From NCBI RefSeq assembly GCF_014212135.1, contig NZ_JACJVQ010000008.1:62001-126000 (forward strand): a stretch of 64,000 bases of DNA, written 5' to 3'. The position numbers and the translations under genes were made by a program. The notes under the pieces are model-generated. The model had not been told where the DNA came from. It saw nothing but the letters and a program-made list of their open reading frames with translations, and made no database searches. Position 1 is the stretch's first letter. Every line of letters begins with the position of its first letter. This DNA comes from Cohnella thailandensis (lineage in GTDB: Bacteria > Bacillota > Bacilli > Paenibacillales > Paenibacillaceae). This document shows, one piece after another, positions 9,071-18,255 of this stretch.

Positions 9071-9736
9071 TCACGTAACGTCTATAACCGAGACCCTCTC
9101 GACGTGAGGCAGCTTCCGCAGGGCCTCAAGCAGCTCCTCGTCCGGCCTTCGATCGCTCTCGACGACCGTCATCGCCGCTCCGCTTCTCTCTTTGCGGGAC
9201 AAATTCATGAACCCGATGTTCAGCCCCGAGCGGCTCACCGTTCCCGTGATGGAGGCCAGCACGCCGACCCGATCCTCATGCGAGATCGCGAGGGTCGGGT
9301 AATAGCCCGAACACCCGGTGTCGAAGCCGTTAAGCGAATAAATCTCGATGTTGCCTCCTCCGATAGAGGCGCCTTGGACCGACGCTTCAAGCCCCCCGGC
9401 CCTCGCCGTAATTTCCGCGAAATTCGGATGAGGCATCGTGCCGGAACCAGGCTTAATAGCAAAGCGCATGCCGCGCCGTTCCGCTTCGGCGAACGCCTCC
9501 GGAATTCGCTCGTCGTCGGTATCGAAGTCGAGCAGCCCGCCGACAAGGGCGAGATCCGTGCCGTGTCCGGAGTACGTCTCCGCGAAAGATCCGTACAGAG
9601 TAATCTCGGCCTCTTCCGGCTGACGTCCCAGCAGTTGGCGGGCCACTCGTCCGATCCGCACCGCTCCCGCGGTGTGCGAGCTCGACGGGCCGACCATCAC
9701 CGGTCCGATGATGGAGAAAACGTGCTTAAATCGCAT
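9071..9736 (-). CDS. sdaAB: L-serine ammonia-lyase, iron-sulfur dependent, beta subunit
   Basis: A 221-residue partner of the alpha chain. The amino-terminal segment FSIIGPVMVGPSSSHTAGAV is the hallmark of the family. The carboxy-terminal third (about residues 148-221) looks like an ACT domain (YPTLAISHEDRVGVLASITG), a small-molecule regulatory fold. It starts at ATG 9736, about 180 bases after the gcvH stop; I see no gene in that spacer. Confidence 0.92.
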   Translation of the reverse strand: MRFKHVFSIIGPVMVGPSSSHTAGAVRIGRVARQLLGRQPEEAEITLYGSFAETYSGHGTDLALVGGLLDFDTDDERIPEAFAEAERRGMRFAIKPGSGTMPHPNFAEITARAGGLEASVQGASIGGGNIEIYSLNGFDTGCSGYYPTLAISHEDRVGVLASITGTVSRSGLNIGFMNLSRKERSGAAMTVVESDRRPDEELLEALRKLPHVERVSVIDVT

Positions 9737-9915
9737 CCCCGAATTCCCTCCCAGGACTATGTATGCCGGCGGTCATTCCTTGGCAATCGGTCATCGCGGA
9801 GCAGTCGCGCGAAAGAGGCGGAACGGGGACGGACGTGCCGGAAATTCACAGCTTTCCGATTCCCGGCGTTCGCATCTGGCGTCCGCGTCTCGCGCCCCTC
9901 TCCCGAGCTCCGCGT

Positions 9916-10311
9916 TTATTTATTCGCGATGAATTCCGCGTACTTGTCGGCGTCGAGCAGAGCCGCTACCGCTTCCGCCGCGTCGCCGCTCACTTCGACT
10001 TCGACGATCCAGCCTTCGCCGTAAGGCTCTTCGTTCACTTTCTCCGGAGAATCGAGCAGGGCCTCGTTTACCTTCACGACCGTGCCGCTTACCGGGCTGA
10101 AGAGATCGGATACCGTCTTGACCGATTCGATCGTGCCCATCGTCTCGTTCGCTTCGAGCGTCGCGCCGACTTCCGGCAGCTCCACGAACACGATGTCCCC
10201 AAGCTGGCTTTGCGCGAAATCCGTAATGCCGATACGCACGACGCTGGAGCCCTGGGCCTCCGCCCACTCGTGCTCTTCCGTATAACCCAATCCCGCTTTA
10301 ACTTCGCTCAT
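9916..10311 (-). CDS. gcvH: Glycine cleavage system H protein
   Basis: A 131-residue lipoyl carrier that shuttles the aminomethyl group between P, T and L proteins. The lipoylation motif [15 protein letters not shown] places the modified lysine at Lys65. The [21 protein letters not shown] strand region and the carboxy-terminal tail are complete. It lies 49 bases after glyA and is separated from gcvT, gcvPA and gcvPB, which are in the divergent operon. Both arms carry glycine riboswitches, so all four parts can be made together. Confidence 0.95.
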   Translation of the reverse strand: MSEVKAGLGYTEEHEWAEAQGSSVVRIGITDFAQSQLGDIVFVELPEVGATLEANETMGTIESVKTVSDLFSPVSGTVVKVNEALLDSPEKVNEEPYGEGWIVEVEVSGDAAEAVAALLDADKYAEFIANK

Positions 10312-10360
10312 TTGTCAGCTTCCTTTCGAATTTTGATTTATTCCCGTCTCCCTAAGACCC

Positions 10361-11602
10361 TTACCCGCGCTTGAACAGAGGAAAAGCCCCCGCGAGCTCC
10401 GCGGTCCGTTCCCTGACCTTGGCGATTGCCGCCGGATCGTCGCGATTCTTCAGCGCGTCCGCGATGCAGCGTCCTAATGTTACCATTTCTTCGCTGCCCA
10501 TGCCTCTCGTCGTCAGGGCCGGAGTTCCGATGCGAATGCCGCTCGTGACGAATGGGCTGGCCGTTTCGCCGGGAATCGTATTCTTGTTGACCGTAATGCC
10601 GACATGCTCGAGGCGCTTCTCGGCTTCCTTGCCCGTCAATCCCCATGGACGAACGTCGATCAGCATCAGATGGTTATCCGTGCCCCCGGATACAAGCGTT
10701 GCGCCCTCTTCCTTCAGCGTATTCGCAAGCGTCTTGGCGTTGCCGACGATCCGCTTCGCATATTCGGCAAAGGAAGGCTCGAGCGCTTCTCGGAAGCTGA
10801 CCGCCTTGGCCGCGATGATGTGCATGAGGGGGCCGCCTTGGATACCGGGGAAAATCGCTTTGTTCAGTCCCTTGGCCGTCTCTTCGTCGTTCGCGAGCAA
10901 GAGGCCGCCCCGCGGTCCGCGCAGCGTCTTATGCGTCGTGCTCGTCGTGACGTCGGCGTACGGCACCGGAGACGGATGGAGCCCGGCCGCGACAAGCCCG
11001 GCGATATGCGCCATGTCGACCATGAGCTTGGCGCCGACCAAGTCCGCGATCTTCTTGAACTTAGCGAAATCGATAAAGCGCGGATATGCGCTGGCTCCGG
11101 CGATAATCAAGGCCGGCTTCTCTTTGCGGGCGAGCGACTCCACCTGGTCGTAGTCGATCCGATGAGTCCGTTCGTCGACCCCGTAGGAGACGACGTCGAA
11201 CCACTTGCCCGACAGGCTGACGGGACTTCCGTGAGTGAGATGCCCTCCCTGCGACAGGTTCATGCCCATCAGCTTATCGCCCGGCTTGAGAAGGTGGAAC
11301 AGCACGGCCGTGTTGGCTTGGGCGCCGGAATGCGGCTGAACGTTGGCATAGGCGGCCCCGAACAGCGCCTTCGCTCTCTCGATCGCAAGGACTTCCGCTT
11401 CGTCTACGTGCTCGCAGCCTCCGTAATACCTTTTGCCAGGGTAGCCTTCGGCATACTTGTTCGTCAGGACGGTTCCCATCGCCTCCATCACTTCCGGACT
11501 GACGATGTTCTCGGAAGCGATCAGCTCCAGCGTCCTCAATTGCCTGTCTCGTTCTCTTTCGATTGCGGCGTGAATGTCGGGATCGTAAGCAAGCAGACTC
11601 AA
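10361..11602 (-). CDS. glyA: Serine hydroxymethyltransferase
   Basis: A 413-residue PLP enzyme interconverting glycine plus methylene-tetrahydrofolate with serine. The PLP lysine is Lys225 in [15 protein letters not shown], and the SGAQANTAV and YPGKRYYGG blocks are present. The start is a TTG at 11602-11600. GGAGGTG lies 7 bases before it and the resulting length is normal for the family, whereas the longer frame adds residues without a ribosome site. First gene of the riboswitch-controlled minus-strand operon. Here the enzyme probably uses the methylene-folate produced by glycine cleavage to make serine. Confidence 0.95.
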   Translation of the reverse strand: MSLLAYDPDIHAAIERERDRQLRTLELIASENIVSPEVMEAMGTVLTNKYAEGYPGKRYYGGCEHVDEAEVLAIERAKALFGAAYANVQPHSGAQANTAVLFHLLKPGDKLMGMNLSQGGHLTHGSPVSLSGKWFDVVSYGVDERTHRIDYDQVESLARKEKPALIIAGASAYPRFIDFAKFKKIADLVGAKLMVDMAHIAGLVAAGLHPSPVPYADVTTSTTHKTLRGPRGGLLLANDEETAKGLNKAIFPGIQGGPLMHIIAAKAVSFREALEPSFAEYAKRIVGNAKTLANTLKEEGATLVSGGTDNHLMLIDVRPWGLTGKEAEKRLEHVGITVNKNTIPGETASPFVTSGIRIGTPALTTRGMGSEEMVTLGRCIADALKNRDDPAAIAKVRERTAELAGAFPLFKRG

Positions 11603-11633
11603 GGAAAGGCACCTCCGAAGGGTTATGTAGATA

Positions 11634-11678
11634 GACAAAAAGGGACAGCGAACCGGCTGGCGCCAAGTTCTCTGTCCC
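11634..11678 (-). terminator. Riboswitch-linked terminator before glyA
   Basis: On the minus strand GGGACAG (11678-11672) pairs with CTGTCCC (11648-11642) and is followed by TTTTTGT. The first arm is also the closing strand of the second glycine aptamer, so ligand binding would sequester it. This is the standard expression platform of a glycine ON-switch. Confidence 0.85.
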
Positions 11679-11880
11679 GGGTACCTGAGAGTTTAAAACG
11701 ATCGCTTAAGACCGTCGTTACCCCTTTGGTGGCTATTCGCTCTCTCCAGAGTCGCGTCGGATGGCGGTACTTTTACCTGAGAGATTAATCGTTGGCCGGC
11801 CGGCCTCAGACTTGCTCCTTCGGTGCCTTCGAAGCGCTCGGCTTCGTCGGTCTCTCCCTACCATCGTCATCCGCTTTATT
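11671..11880 (-). ncRNA. Tandem glycine riboswitch for glyA-gcvH-sdaAB-sdaAA-lpdA
   Basis: Read on the minus strand, aptamer 1 shows GCGGATGA, GGGAGAGACC, GGCACCGAAGGAGCAAG, AATCTCTCAGGTAAAAG and GACGCGACTCTGGAGAG. Aptamer 2 follows with CACCAAAGGGGTAA, AACTCTCAGGTAC and GGGACAGAG. These are the conserved blocks of the two-aptamer glycine riboswitch. The leader is short: aptamer 1 begins within about 20-25 bases of the expected transcription start. It would switch on serine and glycine breakdown when glycine is high. Confidence 0.93.
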
Positions 11881-11907
11881 CGATTGCCGTATCGGTGTGA
11901 CGTGCTT

Positions 11908-11937
11908 AGATTAATTCACAACCGAGGCCAGTGTCAA
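11908..11937 (-). promoter_or_regulatory. Promoter of the glyA operon
   Basis: Minus strand TTGACA (11937-11932), an 18-base spacer and a weak TAATCT (11913-11908), just upstream of the riboswitch. The -35 box is followed by CT, as in the divergent promoter. Confidence 0.55.
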
Positions 11938-11955
11938 GATACCTGACAAAAAATA

Positions 11956-11971
11956 AAAATGCGCGCATTTT
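11956..11971. promoter_or_regulatory. 16-bp perfect palindrome between the divergent glycine-operon promoters
   Basis: AAAATGCGCGCATTTT is its own reverse complement. It lies between the two -35 boxes (11932-11937 and 11976-11981), 18 bases from one and 4 from the other. It has no T-run and is too tight for a good RNA hairpin, so a DNA-binding dimer is the likely reader. Which protein is unknown. Confidence 0.55.
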
Positions 11972-11975
11972 GTCA

Positions 11976-12005
11976 TTGACACTCCCTCCCCGTCTCATGT
12001 AAGAA
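11976..12005 (+). promoter_or_regulatory. Promoter of the gcvT operon
   Basis: TTGACA (11976-11981), an 18-base spacer and TAAGAA (12000-12005). The spacing is slightly long and the -10 is imperfect. About 105 bases separate the expected start site from the first aptamer. Confidence 0.55.
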
Positions 12006-12012
12006 TAGAATA

Positions 12013-12116
12013 TGACAAACAAGCAAAAACGTCTCCGGAGTCTTGCCGGCTCGGGAGAAGCTTTGCGAAGTCATCTGGAGATGGTTCGGGCATGCCTGCC
12101 CGCATACAGATGATTA
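12013..12116 (+). other. Unexplained structured leader upstream of the gcvT riboswitch
   Basis: About 100 bases between the expected transcription start and aptamer 1 hold no reading frame with a ribosome site. A hairpin with arms TCATCTG (12072-12078) and CAGATGA (12109-12115) encloses an inner CGGGCA/TGCCCG stem. The divergent glyA leader has nothing comparable. I do not recognise it as a known RNA. Confidence 0.4.
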
Positions 12117-12352
12117 ATATGAGCGGATGAAGGCAACGGGAGAGATCGCCCAGGGCAACACGGAGGCGGCGCCGAAGGAGTAACCCTCGGGTTCGAGGAG
12201 AATCTCTCAGGCAAAAGGACCTTTGCCGGACGCGACTCTGGAGAGCATTCCGCATTGGATCCGCATCGGATCGCAACGGCGGCGGAATCACCCACGGGGA
12301 AACTTGCATCCGCCCGGATGTAAGGTAACTCTCAGGTACAAAGGACAGAGCG
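12117..12352 (+). ncRNA. Tandem glycine riboswitch for gcvT-gcvPA-gcvPB
   Basis: Aptamer 1 (about 12117-12248) contains ATGAGCGGATGA, GGGAGAG, GGCGCCGAAGGAGTAA, AATCTCTCAGGCAAAAGGAC and GACGCGACTCTGGAGAGC. Aptamer 2 (about 12249-12352) contains CACCCACGGGGAAACTTGC and GTAACTCTCAGGTACAAAGG. Block order and wording match the classic Bacillus gcvT leader closely. Confidence 0.95.
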
Positions 12353-12413
12353 AAGAGAAGACGCAGACGGCTTCGGCCGGGGACGCGCTTTCTTTTTGCG
12401 ACTGTCCTTTTTG
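12340..12413 (+). terminator. Riboswitch-linked terminator before gcvT
   Basis: AAAGGACAG (12340-12348), the closing strand of aptamer 2, can pair with CTGTCCTTTT (12402-12411). The T-rich 3' arm would act as the release tract. The large loop holds an inner GC-rich hairpin near 12367-12385. Confidence 0.7.
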
Positions 12414-12457
12414 GCATGCGTTGAGATCGATAAGAACCGAGGAGGTTAATCAACAGG

Positions 12458-13567
12458 ATGACCGAACTGAAGAGAACTCCGCTGTACCCGCTCTACTCCG
12501 AGCTTCCCGGCGTCCGCTGCATCGACTTCGGAGGCTGGGAGCTTCCCGTCCAATTCTCCGGAATCCAGAAGGAGCACGACGCGGTGCGTCAACAGGCCGG
12601 CCTGTTCGACGTCTCCCATATGGGCGAATTCATGGTGACGGGCCCGTTCGCGAAGAGCTTCCTGAACCGCATGACGACGAACGACGTGTCCAAGCTGTCC
12701 GACGGACAGGCGCAATACACGCTGATGTGTTACCCGGACGGCGGCGTCGTGGACGATCTGCTCGTTTACCGGATCTCGGCGGATCGGTACTTGGTCGTCG
12801 TGAACGCATCCAACATCGACAAGGATTTCGACTGGATGAGAGAGCATCTGGCCGGGGACGTTACCTTGGAAAACGTATCGGATGAGTATGCTCTGCTTGC
12901 GCTGCAAGGCCCTCAAGCGGCGGCCATCCTGAAGGCGGCGGGCGCGCCTTCGGACGTCCTGGAGCTGCCATCCTTCCACTTTAAGACCGACGTCCCGATC
13001 GCGGGCGTCCGCACGATCGTATCCCGAACGGGGTATACGGGCGAGGACGGCTTCGAGATCTACGTATCGGCCGGGCAAGCCGGCGATATCTGGAACGCGC
13101 TGACGAAGGCAGGCGAGCCGTTCGGCTTGCTTCCGGCAGGACTCGGAGCCCGCGACACGCTTCGCTTCGAAGCCCGCCTTCCGCTGTACGGACAAGAGCT
13201 GTCGAGCACGATCACTCCGCTCGAAGCTGGAGTCGGCTTCTTCGTCAAGCTGAACAAGGAAGATTTCATCGGCAAGGACGCGCTGGTCAAGCAGAAGGAA
13301 GAAGGCTTGCCGCGCAAGCTGGTCGGCATCGAGATGATCGATCGCGGCATTCCCCGCTCCCACTATCCGGTTTACGCGGGAGACGTTCGAATCGGCGAAG
13401 TAACGACCGGAACCCAGTCCCCGACGCTTAAGCGCAACCTGGGACTCGCCCTGATCGACGCCGACCATTCCGCGCTCGGCACCGTCGTGGAAGTCGAGAT
13501 TCGCGGCAAGCGGCTGAGAGCCGAAGTCATCAAATCCCCATTCTACAAAAGACTTCCTAAGGAGTGA
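12458..13567 (+). CDS. gcvT: Glycine cleavage system T protein (aminomethyltransferase)
   Basis: A 369-residue tetrahydrofolate-dependent enzyme that takes the aminomethyl group from H protein, releases ammonia and makes methylene-tetrahydrofolate. The amino half has the folate-binding core ([30 protein letters not shown]). [18 protein letters not shown] lies near residue 230 and the carboxy-terminal barrel ([20 protein letters not shown] and onward) is complete. The start follows GAGGAGG at a slightly long spacing of about 12 bases. First gene of the plus-strand glycine operon. Confidence 0.95.
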   Translation: MTELKRTPLYPLYSELPGVRCIDFGGWELPVQFSGIQKEHDAVRQQAGLFDVSHMGEFMVTGPFAKSFLNRMTTNDVSKLSDGQAQYTLMCYPDGGVVDDLLVYRISADRYLVVVNASNIDKDFDWMREHLAGDVTLENVSDEYALLALQGPQAAAILKAAGAPSDVLELPSFHFKTDVPIAGVRTIVSRTGYTGEDGFEIYVSAGQAGDIWNALTKAGEPFGLLPAGLGARDTLRFEARLPLYGQELSSTITPLEAGVGFFVKLNKEDFIGKDALVKQKEEGLPRKLVGIEMIDRGIPRSHYPVYAGDVRIGEVTTGTQSPTLKRNLGLALIDADHSALGTVVEVEIRGKRLRAEVIKSPFYKRLPKE

Positions 13568-13576
13568 TCCACCGAC

Positions 13577-14935
13577 ATGGCTAATCTTCACCGCTACATT
13601 CCGATGACCGAGCAAGACCAGGCCGAGATGCTGGCGACGATCGGCGTCTCGTCCACGGAGGAGCTGTTCCGCGACATTCCGGAGGCGATCCGCTACAAGG
13701 GCACGATGCCGATGTCGTCCGCGCTCGACGAGTTCTCCCTGCTCGAGCATATGAAGGAGCTGGCCGGACGCAATGCCGACACCGACCGCTACAAGAGCTT
13801 CCTCGGCGCCGGGATTTACGACCATCACCTTCCGGTCGTCATTAACCATATGATCTCCCGTTCGGAATTTTATACGGCATATACCCCTTATCAGCCGGAG
13901 ATCAGCCAAGGCGAGCTGCAGGCGATCTTCGAATTCCAGTCCTACATCTGCGAGCTGACCGGCATGAAGGTCGCCAACGCGAGCATGTACGACGGCGTCA
14001 CGGCGCTGTCCGAAGCCGGAGCGCTCGCTGCCGGCGCGACGAAGCGCAAGCAGCTCGTCGTTTCCCGCGCCGTTCATCCGGAAGCTCGCCAAGCTCTTCT
14101 GACGATGGCTCACGGTCTTAACCTTGAAATCGTCGAAGTCGGCTGCGCGAACGGAGTAACCGATCTGGACGCGCTGCGCGCCGCGGTCACGACCGACACG
14201 GCCGCCGTGCTCGTGCAGTCGCCGAACTTCTTCGGCGCGGTCGAAGACCTCGCCGCCATCGAGCTGATCATTCACGGCGCGAAAGGCCTGTTCGTCGTTA
14301 GCGCCAACCCGATGGCGCTCGGCCTGCTCGAGACGCCGGGCAAGCTCGGCGCCGACATCTGCGTCGGCGATGCGCAGCCGCTAGGCATCTCGCAATCGCT
14401 CGGCGGCCCGACCTGCGGCTTCTTCGCCGTAGCCGAGCCGCTCATGCGCCGGATGCCGGGCCGGATCGTCGGCCAGACGACCGACATCGACGGCAAGCGC
14501 GGCTTCGTGCTCACGCTGCAAGCCCGCGAGCAGCACATCCGCCGCGAGAAAGCGACGTCGAACATCTGCTCCAACCAAGCGCTGCTCGCCCTGTGCGCTT
14601 CGATTTACCTCTCGACGATGGGCAAGCAAGGCCTCATCGATGCCGCCAACCTGAACCTGCAGAAGGCTCACTACGCGGCAAACGAGCTGAAGAAACGAGG
14701 CTTCGAGCTTCCGTTCGGCTCGCCGTTCTTCAACGAATTCGTCGTGAAGCTTCCGGAAGGCGTCTCCGTCAAGGAAACGAACCTGAAGCTCCTCGAATCC
14801 GGCTTCCTCGGCGGCTACGATCTGGGCATCGCCTATCCGGAGCTTGCCGGCCACATGCTGATCGCCGTCACGGAGAAACGCACGCGCACCGAAATCGACA
14901 GCTTCGCAAGCAGATTGGGGGAAGTGGTAGCATGA
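13577..14935 (+). CDS. gcvPA: Glycine dehydrogenase (decarboxylating) subunit 1
   Basis: A 452-residue amino-terminal half of the split P protein, which decarboxylates glycine and loads the aminomethyl group onto H protein. Family features are [33 protein letters not shown] near residue 75 and [21 protein letters not shown]. In Firmicutes the P protein is commonly made as two chains; gcvPB follows with a 4-base ATGA overlap, indicating translational coupling. It starts 9 bases after gcvT. Confidence 0.95.
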   Translation: MANLHRYIPMTEQDQAEMLATIGVSSTEELFRDIPEAIRYKGTMPMSSALDEFSLLEHMKELAGRNADTDRYKSFLGAGIYDHHLPVVINHMISRSEFYTAYTPYQPEISQGELQAIFEFQSYICELTGMKVANASMYDGVTALSEAGALAAGATKRKQLVVSRAVHPEARQALLTMAHGLNLEIVEVGCANGVTDLDALRAAVTTDTAAVLVQSPNFFGAVEDLAAIELIIHGAKGLFVVSANPMALGLLETPGKLGADICVGDAQPLGISQSLGGPTCGFFAVAEPLMRRMPGRIVGQTTDIDGKRGFVLTLQAREQHIRREKATSNICSNQALLALCASIYLSTMGKQGLIDAANLNLQKAHYAANELKKRGFELPFGSPFFNEFVVKLPEGVSVKETNLKLLESGFLGGYDLGIAYPELAGHMLIAVTEKRTRTEIDSFASRLGEVVA

Positions 14936-16470
14936 ACACGACGATAAACGAGAGCACGACGAATGCCTCCGAGACGACCGCCGGGTCTGCCGGCGGATTC
15001 AAGAACGTATCGACCAAGCCGGAGAAGTCGCTGATCTTCGAACTGAGCAAGCCGGGCCGCGTCGCCTATTCGCTTCCGCCGCTCGACGTTCCCGAGGTTC
15101 CGGCATCCGAGCTTATTCCGGCTTCCATGCTGCGCGAGATTCCGGCCCAGCTTCCGGAAGTGTACGAAGTGGACGTCATCCGCCACTACACCGAGCTGTC
15201 CCGCCGCAACTTCGGCGTCGACAACGGCTTTTACCCGCTCGGCTCGTGCACGATGAAGTACAACCCGAAGATCAACGAAGACACGGCTCGCTTCGCCGGC
15301 TTCGCGAAGATCCATCCCTACCAGCCGGAAGAAAGCATCCAAGGAGCTCTCGAGCTGCTCTACACGCTGCAGAACGACCTCGCCGCGCTGACCGGCATGG
15401 ATCAAGTGACCCTTCAGCCGGCCGCGGGCGCGCACGGCGAATGGACCGGCCTGATGATGATCCGCGCATACCATGAGAGCCGCGGCGAGACCCGCACGAA
15501 GGTGATCGTGCCGGACTCCTCGCACGGAACGAACCCGGCCAGCGCGACCGTCGCCGGCTTCGAGACGATTACGATCAAGTCCGACGAGCGAGGCATGGTC
15601 GACCTGGACGCCCTTCGCGCGGCCGTCGGCAGCGACACCGCCGCTCTCATGCTGACGAACCCGAGCACGCTCGGCCTGTTCGAGGAGCAGATCGTCGAGA
15701 TCGCGGAGATCATCCACGAAGCGGGCGGCCTGCTCTACTACGACGGAGCGAACTCCAACGCCATCATGGGCATTACCCGCCCGGGCGACATGGGCTTCGA
15801 CGTCGTGCATCTCAACCTTCACAAGACGATGAGCACGCCTCACGGCGGCGGCGGTCCCGGCGCCGGCCCGGTCGGCGTCAAAGCGAAGCTGATCCCGTTC
15901 CTGCCGAAGCCGATCGTCGCCCAGCGCGAAGACGGAACGTACTACTTCGATTACGACCGTCCGCAATCGATCGGCCGCGTGAAGGCGTACTACGGCAACT
16001 TCGGCATCCTCGTTCGCGCGTACACGTACATCCGGACCTACGGGCCGGAAGGATTGCGCCGCGTCTCCGAATGCGCGGTGCTGAACGCCAACTACATGAT
16101 GGCTCGCCTCGCTCCGCATTACGAGATCCCGTATCCGGGCGTGTGCAAGCACGAGTTCGTCATGTCGGGCCGCGGTCTGAAGGCATACGGAGTCCGTACG
16201 CTCGACGTCGCCAAGCGGCTGCTCGACTTCGGCTATCACCCGCCGACCATCTACTTCCCGCTTAACGTCGAGGAGTGCATCATGATCGAGCCGACCGAGA
16301 CCGAGAGCAAGGAGACGCTCGACGGCTTCATCGACACGATGATCCGCATCGCCGAGGAAGCCCGCACGAATCCGGAGATCGTCCTGAACGCTCCTTACGA
16401 CACCGTCGTGCGCCGTCTCGACGAGACGACCGCCGCGCGCAAGCCGGTTCTCAACTGCGCTTGCAGCTAA
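14932..16470 (+). CDS. gcvPB: Glycine dehydrogenase (decarboxylating) subunit 2
   Basis: A 512-residue carboxy-terminal half of the split P protein that carries the PLP cofactor. The Schiff-base lysine is Lys298 in [17 protein letters not shown]. The first 20 or so residues ([20 protein letters not shown]) are a low-complexity Thr/Ser/Ala extension that looks longer than usual. The ATG at 14932 overlaps the gcvPA stop, which settles the start although the frame is open further upstream. A strong hairpin terminator follows 13 bases after the stop. Confidence 0.95.
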   Translation: MNTTINESTTNASETTAGSAGGFKNVSTKPEKSLIFELSKPGRVAYSLPPLDVPEVPASELIPASMLREIPAQLPEVYEVDVIRHYTELSRRNFGVDNGFYPLGSCTMKYNPKINEDTARFAGFAKIHPYQPEESIQGALELLYTLQNDLAALTGMDQVTLQPAAGAHGEWTGLMMIRAYHESRGETRTKVIVPDSSHGTNPASATVAGFETITIKSDERGMVDLDALRAAVGSDTAALMLTNPSTLGLFEEQIVEIAEIIHEAGGLLYYDGANSNAIMGITRPGDMGFDVVHLNLHKTMSTPHGGGGPGAGPVGVKAKLIPFLPKPIVAQREDGTYYFDYDRPQSIGRVKAYYGNFGILVRAYTYIRTYGPEGLRRVSECAVLNANYMMARLAPHYEIPYPGVCKHEFVMSGRGLKAYGVRTLDVAKRLLDFGYHPPTIYFPLNVEECIMIEPTETESKETLDGFIDTMIRIAEEARTNPEIVLNAPYDTVVRRLDETTAARKPVLNCACS

Positions 16471-16483
16471 TCGCCGCATAAAT

Positions 16484-16526
16484 AAACAGGCAGTTCCTTC
16501 AACGTTGAAGGACTGCCTGTTTTTAA
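16484..16526. terminator. Bidirectional terminator between gcvPB and the TetR gene
   Basis: A long near-perfect inverted repeat has arms AAACAGGCAGT and ACTGCCTGTTT enclosing a TCCTTCAACGTTGAAGGA palindrome, with T runs on both strands. It separates two convergent genes. Confidence 0.85.
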
Positions 16527-17101
16527 TTCCGCGGAGGTGCGAAATTTTGCAGTTTGATGTAATACGTCAGCTCGTCGTTCATCGCTTCGGGGGTTCGTTC
16601 GAAGCCTTCCTCATACCATTGGATAAGCAAGCCCATGATCGCGTTCGCCTGGTAAGAGATCAGCATGGAGGGATCCCGATCCAATTGGACATGCTCCTTC
16701 AAGGTATCGCTCATCAGCCGCTTTATTTTCTCCAACAGGGAATAATAGTAAGACAGAGACGACTTCTTGTCGAAGACGATCTCGTAGAACTTCTGGTACT
16801 TCTTCACATGGTGGAAAATCCGGATCGTCGAAGGGTCGAGCTGGCGAGGGAGATCCAGGGTTCCGTGCCTGTAGGGCTCCATATAGGAATCCTCCAGGTC
16901 GAGCAGAAGCGAATTCAGATGCTCGTCGAACACCGCCCCGACGTCCTTATAATGCAAATAAAACGTGCCGCGCGTGATGGATGCCTTGGAGCACAGCGCC
17001 GATACCGAGATGGCTTCGAGCGGCTTGGTTTTGAGGAGTGCCAAGAGCGCTTCGTGCAACGCTTTCTTCGTCTTGATGACTCTCAGATCGTTCTCGTTCA
17101 A
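16523..17101 (-). CDS. TetR/AcrR family transcriptional regulator
   Basis: A 192-residue regulator. Residues 10-55 form the TetR helix-turn-helix (KTKKALHEALLALLKTKPLE then ITRGTFYLHYKDV), and the rest is an alpha-helical ligand or dimer domain with aromatic-rich segments. The amino half is of the kind often annotated TetR-like with a C-terminal dimer domain. It has its own promoter and lies just downstream of the SDR gene, which may be its target. Inducer unknown. Confidence 0.88.
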   Translation of the reverse strand: MNENDLRVIKTKKALHEALLALLKTKPLEAISVSALCSKASITRGTFYLHYKDVGAVFDEHLNSLLLDLEDSYMEPYRHGTLDLPRQLDPSTIRIFHHVKKYQKFYEIVFDKKSSLSYYYSLLEKIKRLMSDTLKEHVQLDRDPSMLISYQANAIMGLLIQWYEEGFERTPEAMNDELTYYIKLQNFAPPRN

Positions 17102-17171
17102 TGGGTATTCTCCTCAATCCGTTTAATGAACGTTTTGGCAGGATAATGTCCGATAAATGAATATGAAGAGT

Positions 17172-17200
17172 ATTATATTATGCCGAACGGAAAATGTATA
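17172..17200 (-). promoter_or_regulatory. Promoter of the TetR gene
   Basis: Minus strand TATACA (17200-17195), 17-base spacer, TATAAT (17177-17172). The -10 is a perfect consensus. It is placed between the SDR terminator and the TetR start. Confidence 0.65.
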
Positions 17201-17214
17201 CCTGTCTGGATAGG

Positions 17215-17250
17215 AAAAGGCAACAAGCAGCCGCGCCGCCTGTTGCCTTT
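17215..17250 (-). terminator. Terminator after the SDR gene
   Basis: Minus strand AAAGGCAACA pairs with TGTTGCCTTT, followed by TTTTCC. It lies 22 bases after the SDR stop. Confidence 0.75.
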
Positions 17251-17272
17251 GGTGTTGTGCGGGAATCCGGAT

Positions 17273-18040
17273 TTAGAACGCTGCCGTCCAGCCTGCGTCC
17301 GCCGTCACGATAGCTCCGTTCACGAAGCTCGACTCGTCGGAGCCGAGGAACAGCGCCACTTGGGCGATCTCCTCCGGAGTGCCGACGCGCGGCATAACGC
17401 CGGATGCGAGCATCGTGCGGGAAGCGCCGAATTGGTCGAATTTGGCCATAGCTTCTTGATTTACAATGTTAGTTGCCACTCCGCCCGGAGCGATCGCGTT
17501 GCAGCGAATGCCCTTCTGAGCGTACATGAACGCCGTGTTCTTCGTCAGCCCGACGACGGCATGCTTGGAAGCGACGTACGCCGCGCCGGCGTGAGCGCCG
17601 CTGAAGCCGCCCGTGGAAGCCGTGTTGACGATAACGCCCTTGCCCTTCTCGAGGAAAATCGGAACCGCCTTGCGGATGGCACGCATGACGCCCTTCGTGT
17701 TCACGTCGAAGACCAGGTCCCAGCGAGCGTCGTCCACGTCGCCTACAGGCGCCATGTTATCCATGATGCCCGCGTTGTTAACGAGAATATCGAGGGTACC
17801 GAATTCGTTCACGGCCGTATCGATCATCGCGTTGACGTCGTCGAGATTGCCCACGTTCGTCTTGATCGCGATTGCCGTGCCTCCGTTGGCCTTGATTCCT
17901 TCTACGACGGCTTGCACGCCCTCCAGGTACAAGTCGGATGCGACGACCTTCGCGCCTTCCTTCGCATACAGTTCCGCGATTGCCTTGCCCATGCCCGATG
18001 CCGCTCCGGTTACGATCGCTACTTTGCCTTCCAAACGCAT
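17273..18040 (-). CDS. SDR family NAD(P)-dependent oxidoreductase
   Basis: A 255-residue classical short-chain dehydrogenase. The cofactor motif TGAASGMG is at residues 11-18. It has NNAG near residue 88, the catalytic Ser in VNTASTGGFSG and the YVASK Tyr/Lys pair near 155. An Asp in the ASDLYLEG strand suggests NAD over NADP. ATG 18040 is chosen for GGAGGG seven bases upstream; the longer frame runs into the promoter. Substrate unknown (3-oxoacyl, sugar or alcohol are all possible). Probably regulated by the TetR protein encoded next to it. Confidence 0.9.
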   Translation of the reverse strand: MRLEGKVAIVTGAASGMGKAIAELYAKEGAKVVASDLYLEGVQAVVEGIKANGGTAIAIKTNVGNLDDVNAMIDTAVNEFGTLDILVNNAGIMDNMAPVGDVDDARWDLVFDVNTKGVMRAIRKAVPIFLEKGKGVIVNTASTGGFSGAHAGAAYVASKHAVVGLTKNTAFMYAQKGIRCNAIAPGGVATNIVNQEAMAKFDQFGASRTMLASGVMPRVGTPEEIAQVALFLGSDESSFVNGAIVTADAGWTAAF

Positions 18041-18086
18041 CGCATATCCCTCCAAAATATAATTTATTAGACAGTTGTACGATTGA

Positions 18087-18115
18087 ATTATAGAACTCGG
18101 GCGAGGGCTTGTCAA
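18087..18115 (-). promoter_or_regulatory. Consensus sigma-A promoter of the SDR gene
   Basis: Minus strand TTGACA (18115-18110), 17-base spacer, TATAAT (18092-18087): both hexamers are perfect. Such a strong promoter usually needs a repressor, which fits the adjacent TetR gene, although I could not see a clean operator. Confidence 0.8.
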
Positions 18116-18255
18116 ATGAAGAGGAGTCTCTTTTTTGGGGAAATTCGCCAATCGAATCGCTGCATTCGAGCAGATGACCCTCTCTGATACGGACTTAGTT
18201 CCGCCTATTCGGAGCTCTTCGGGCAACCGCCTTAAGTCTCTACTAGCCCAGTCCC

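Noticed and set aside
12446..14275. 609-residue minus-strand open frame across gcvT and gcvPA
   Set aside because: It is antisense to two well-supported genes, Arg/His-rich in the way of GC-rich antisense frames, and has no ribosome site or family features.
14833..16479. 548-residue minus-strand open frame across gcvPB
   Set aside because: Antisense shadow of gcvPB; composition dominated by Arg, Val, Asp and His, no start signal.
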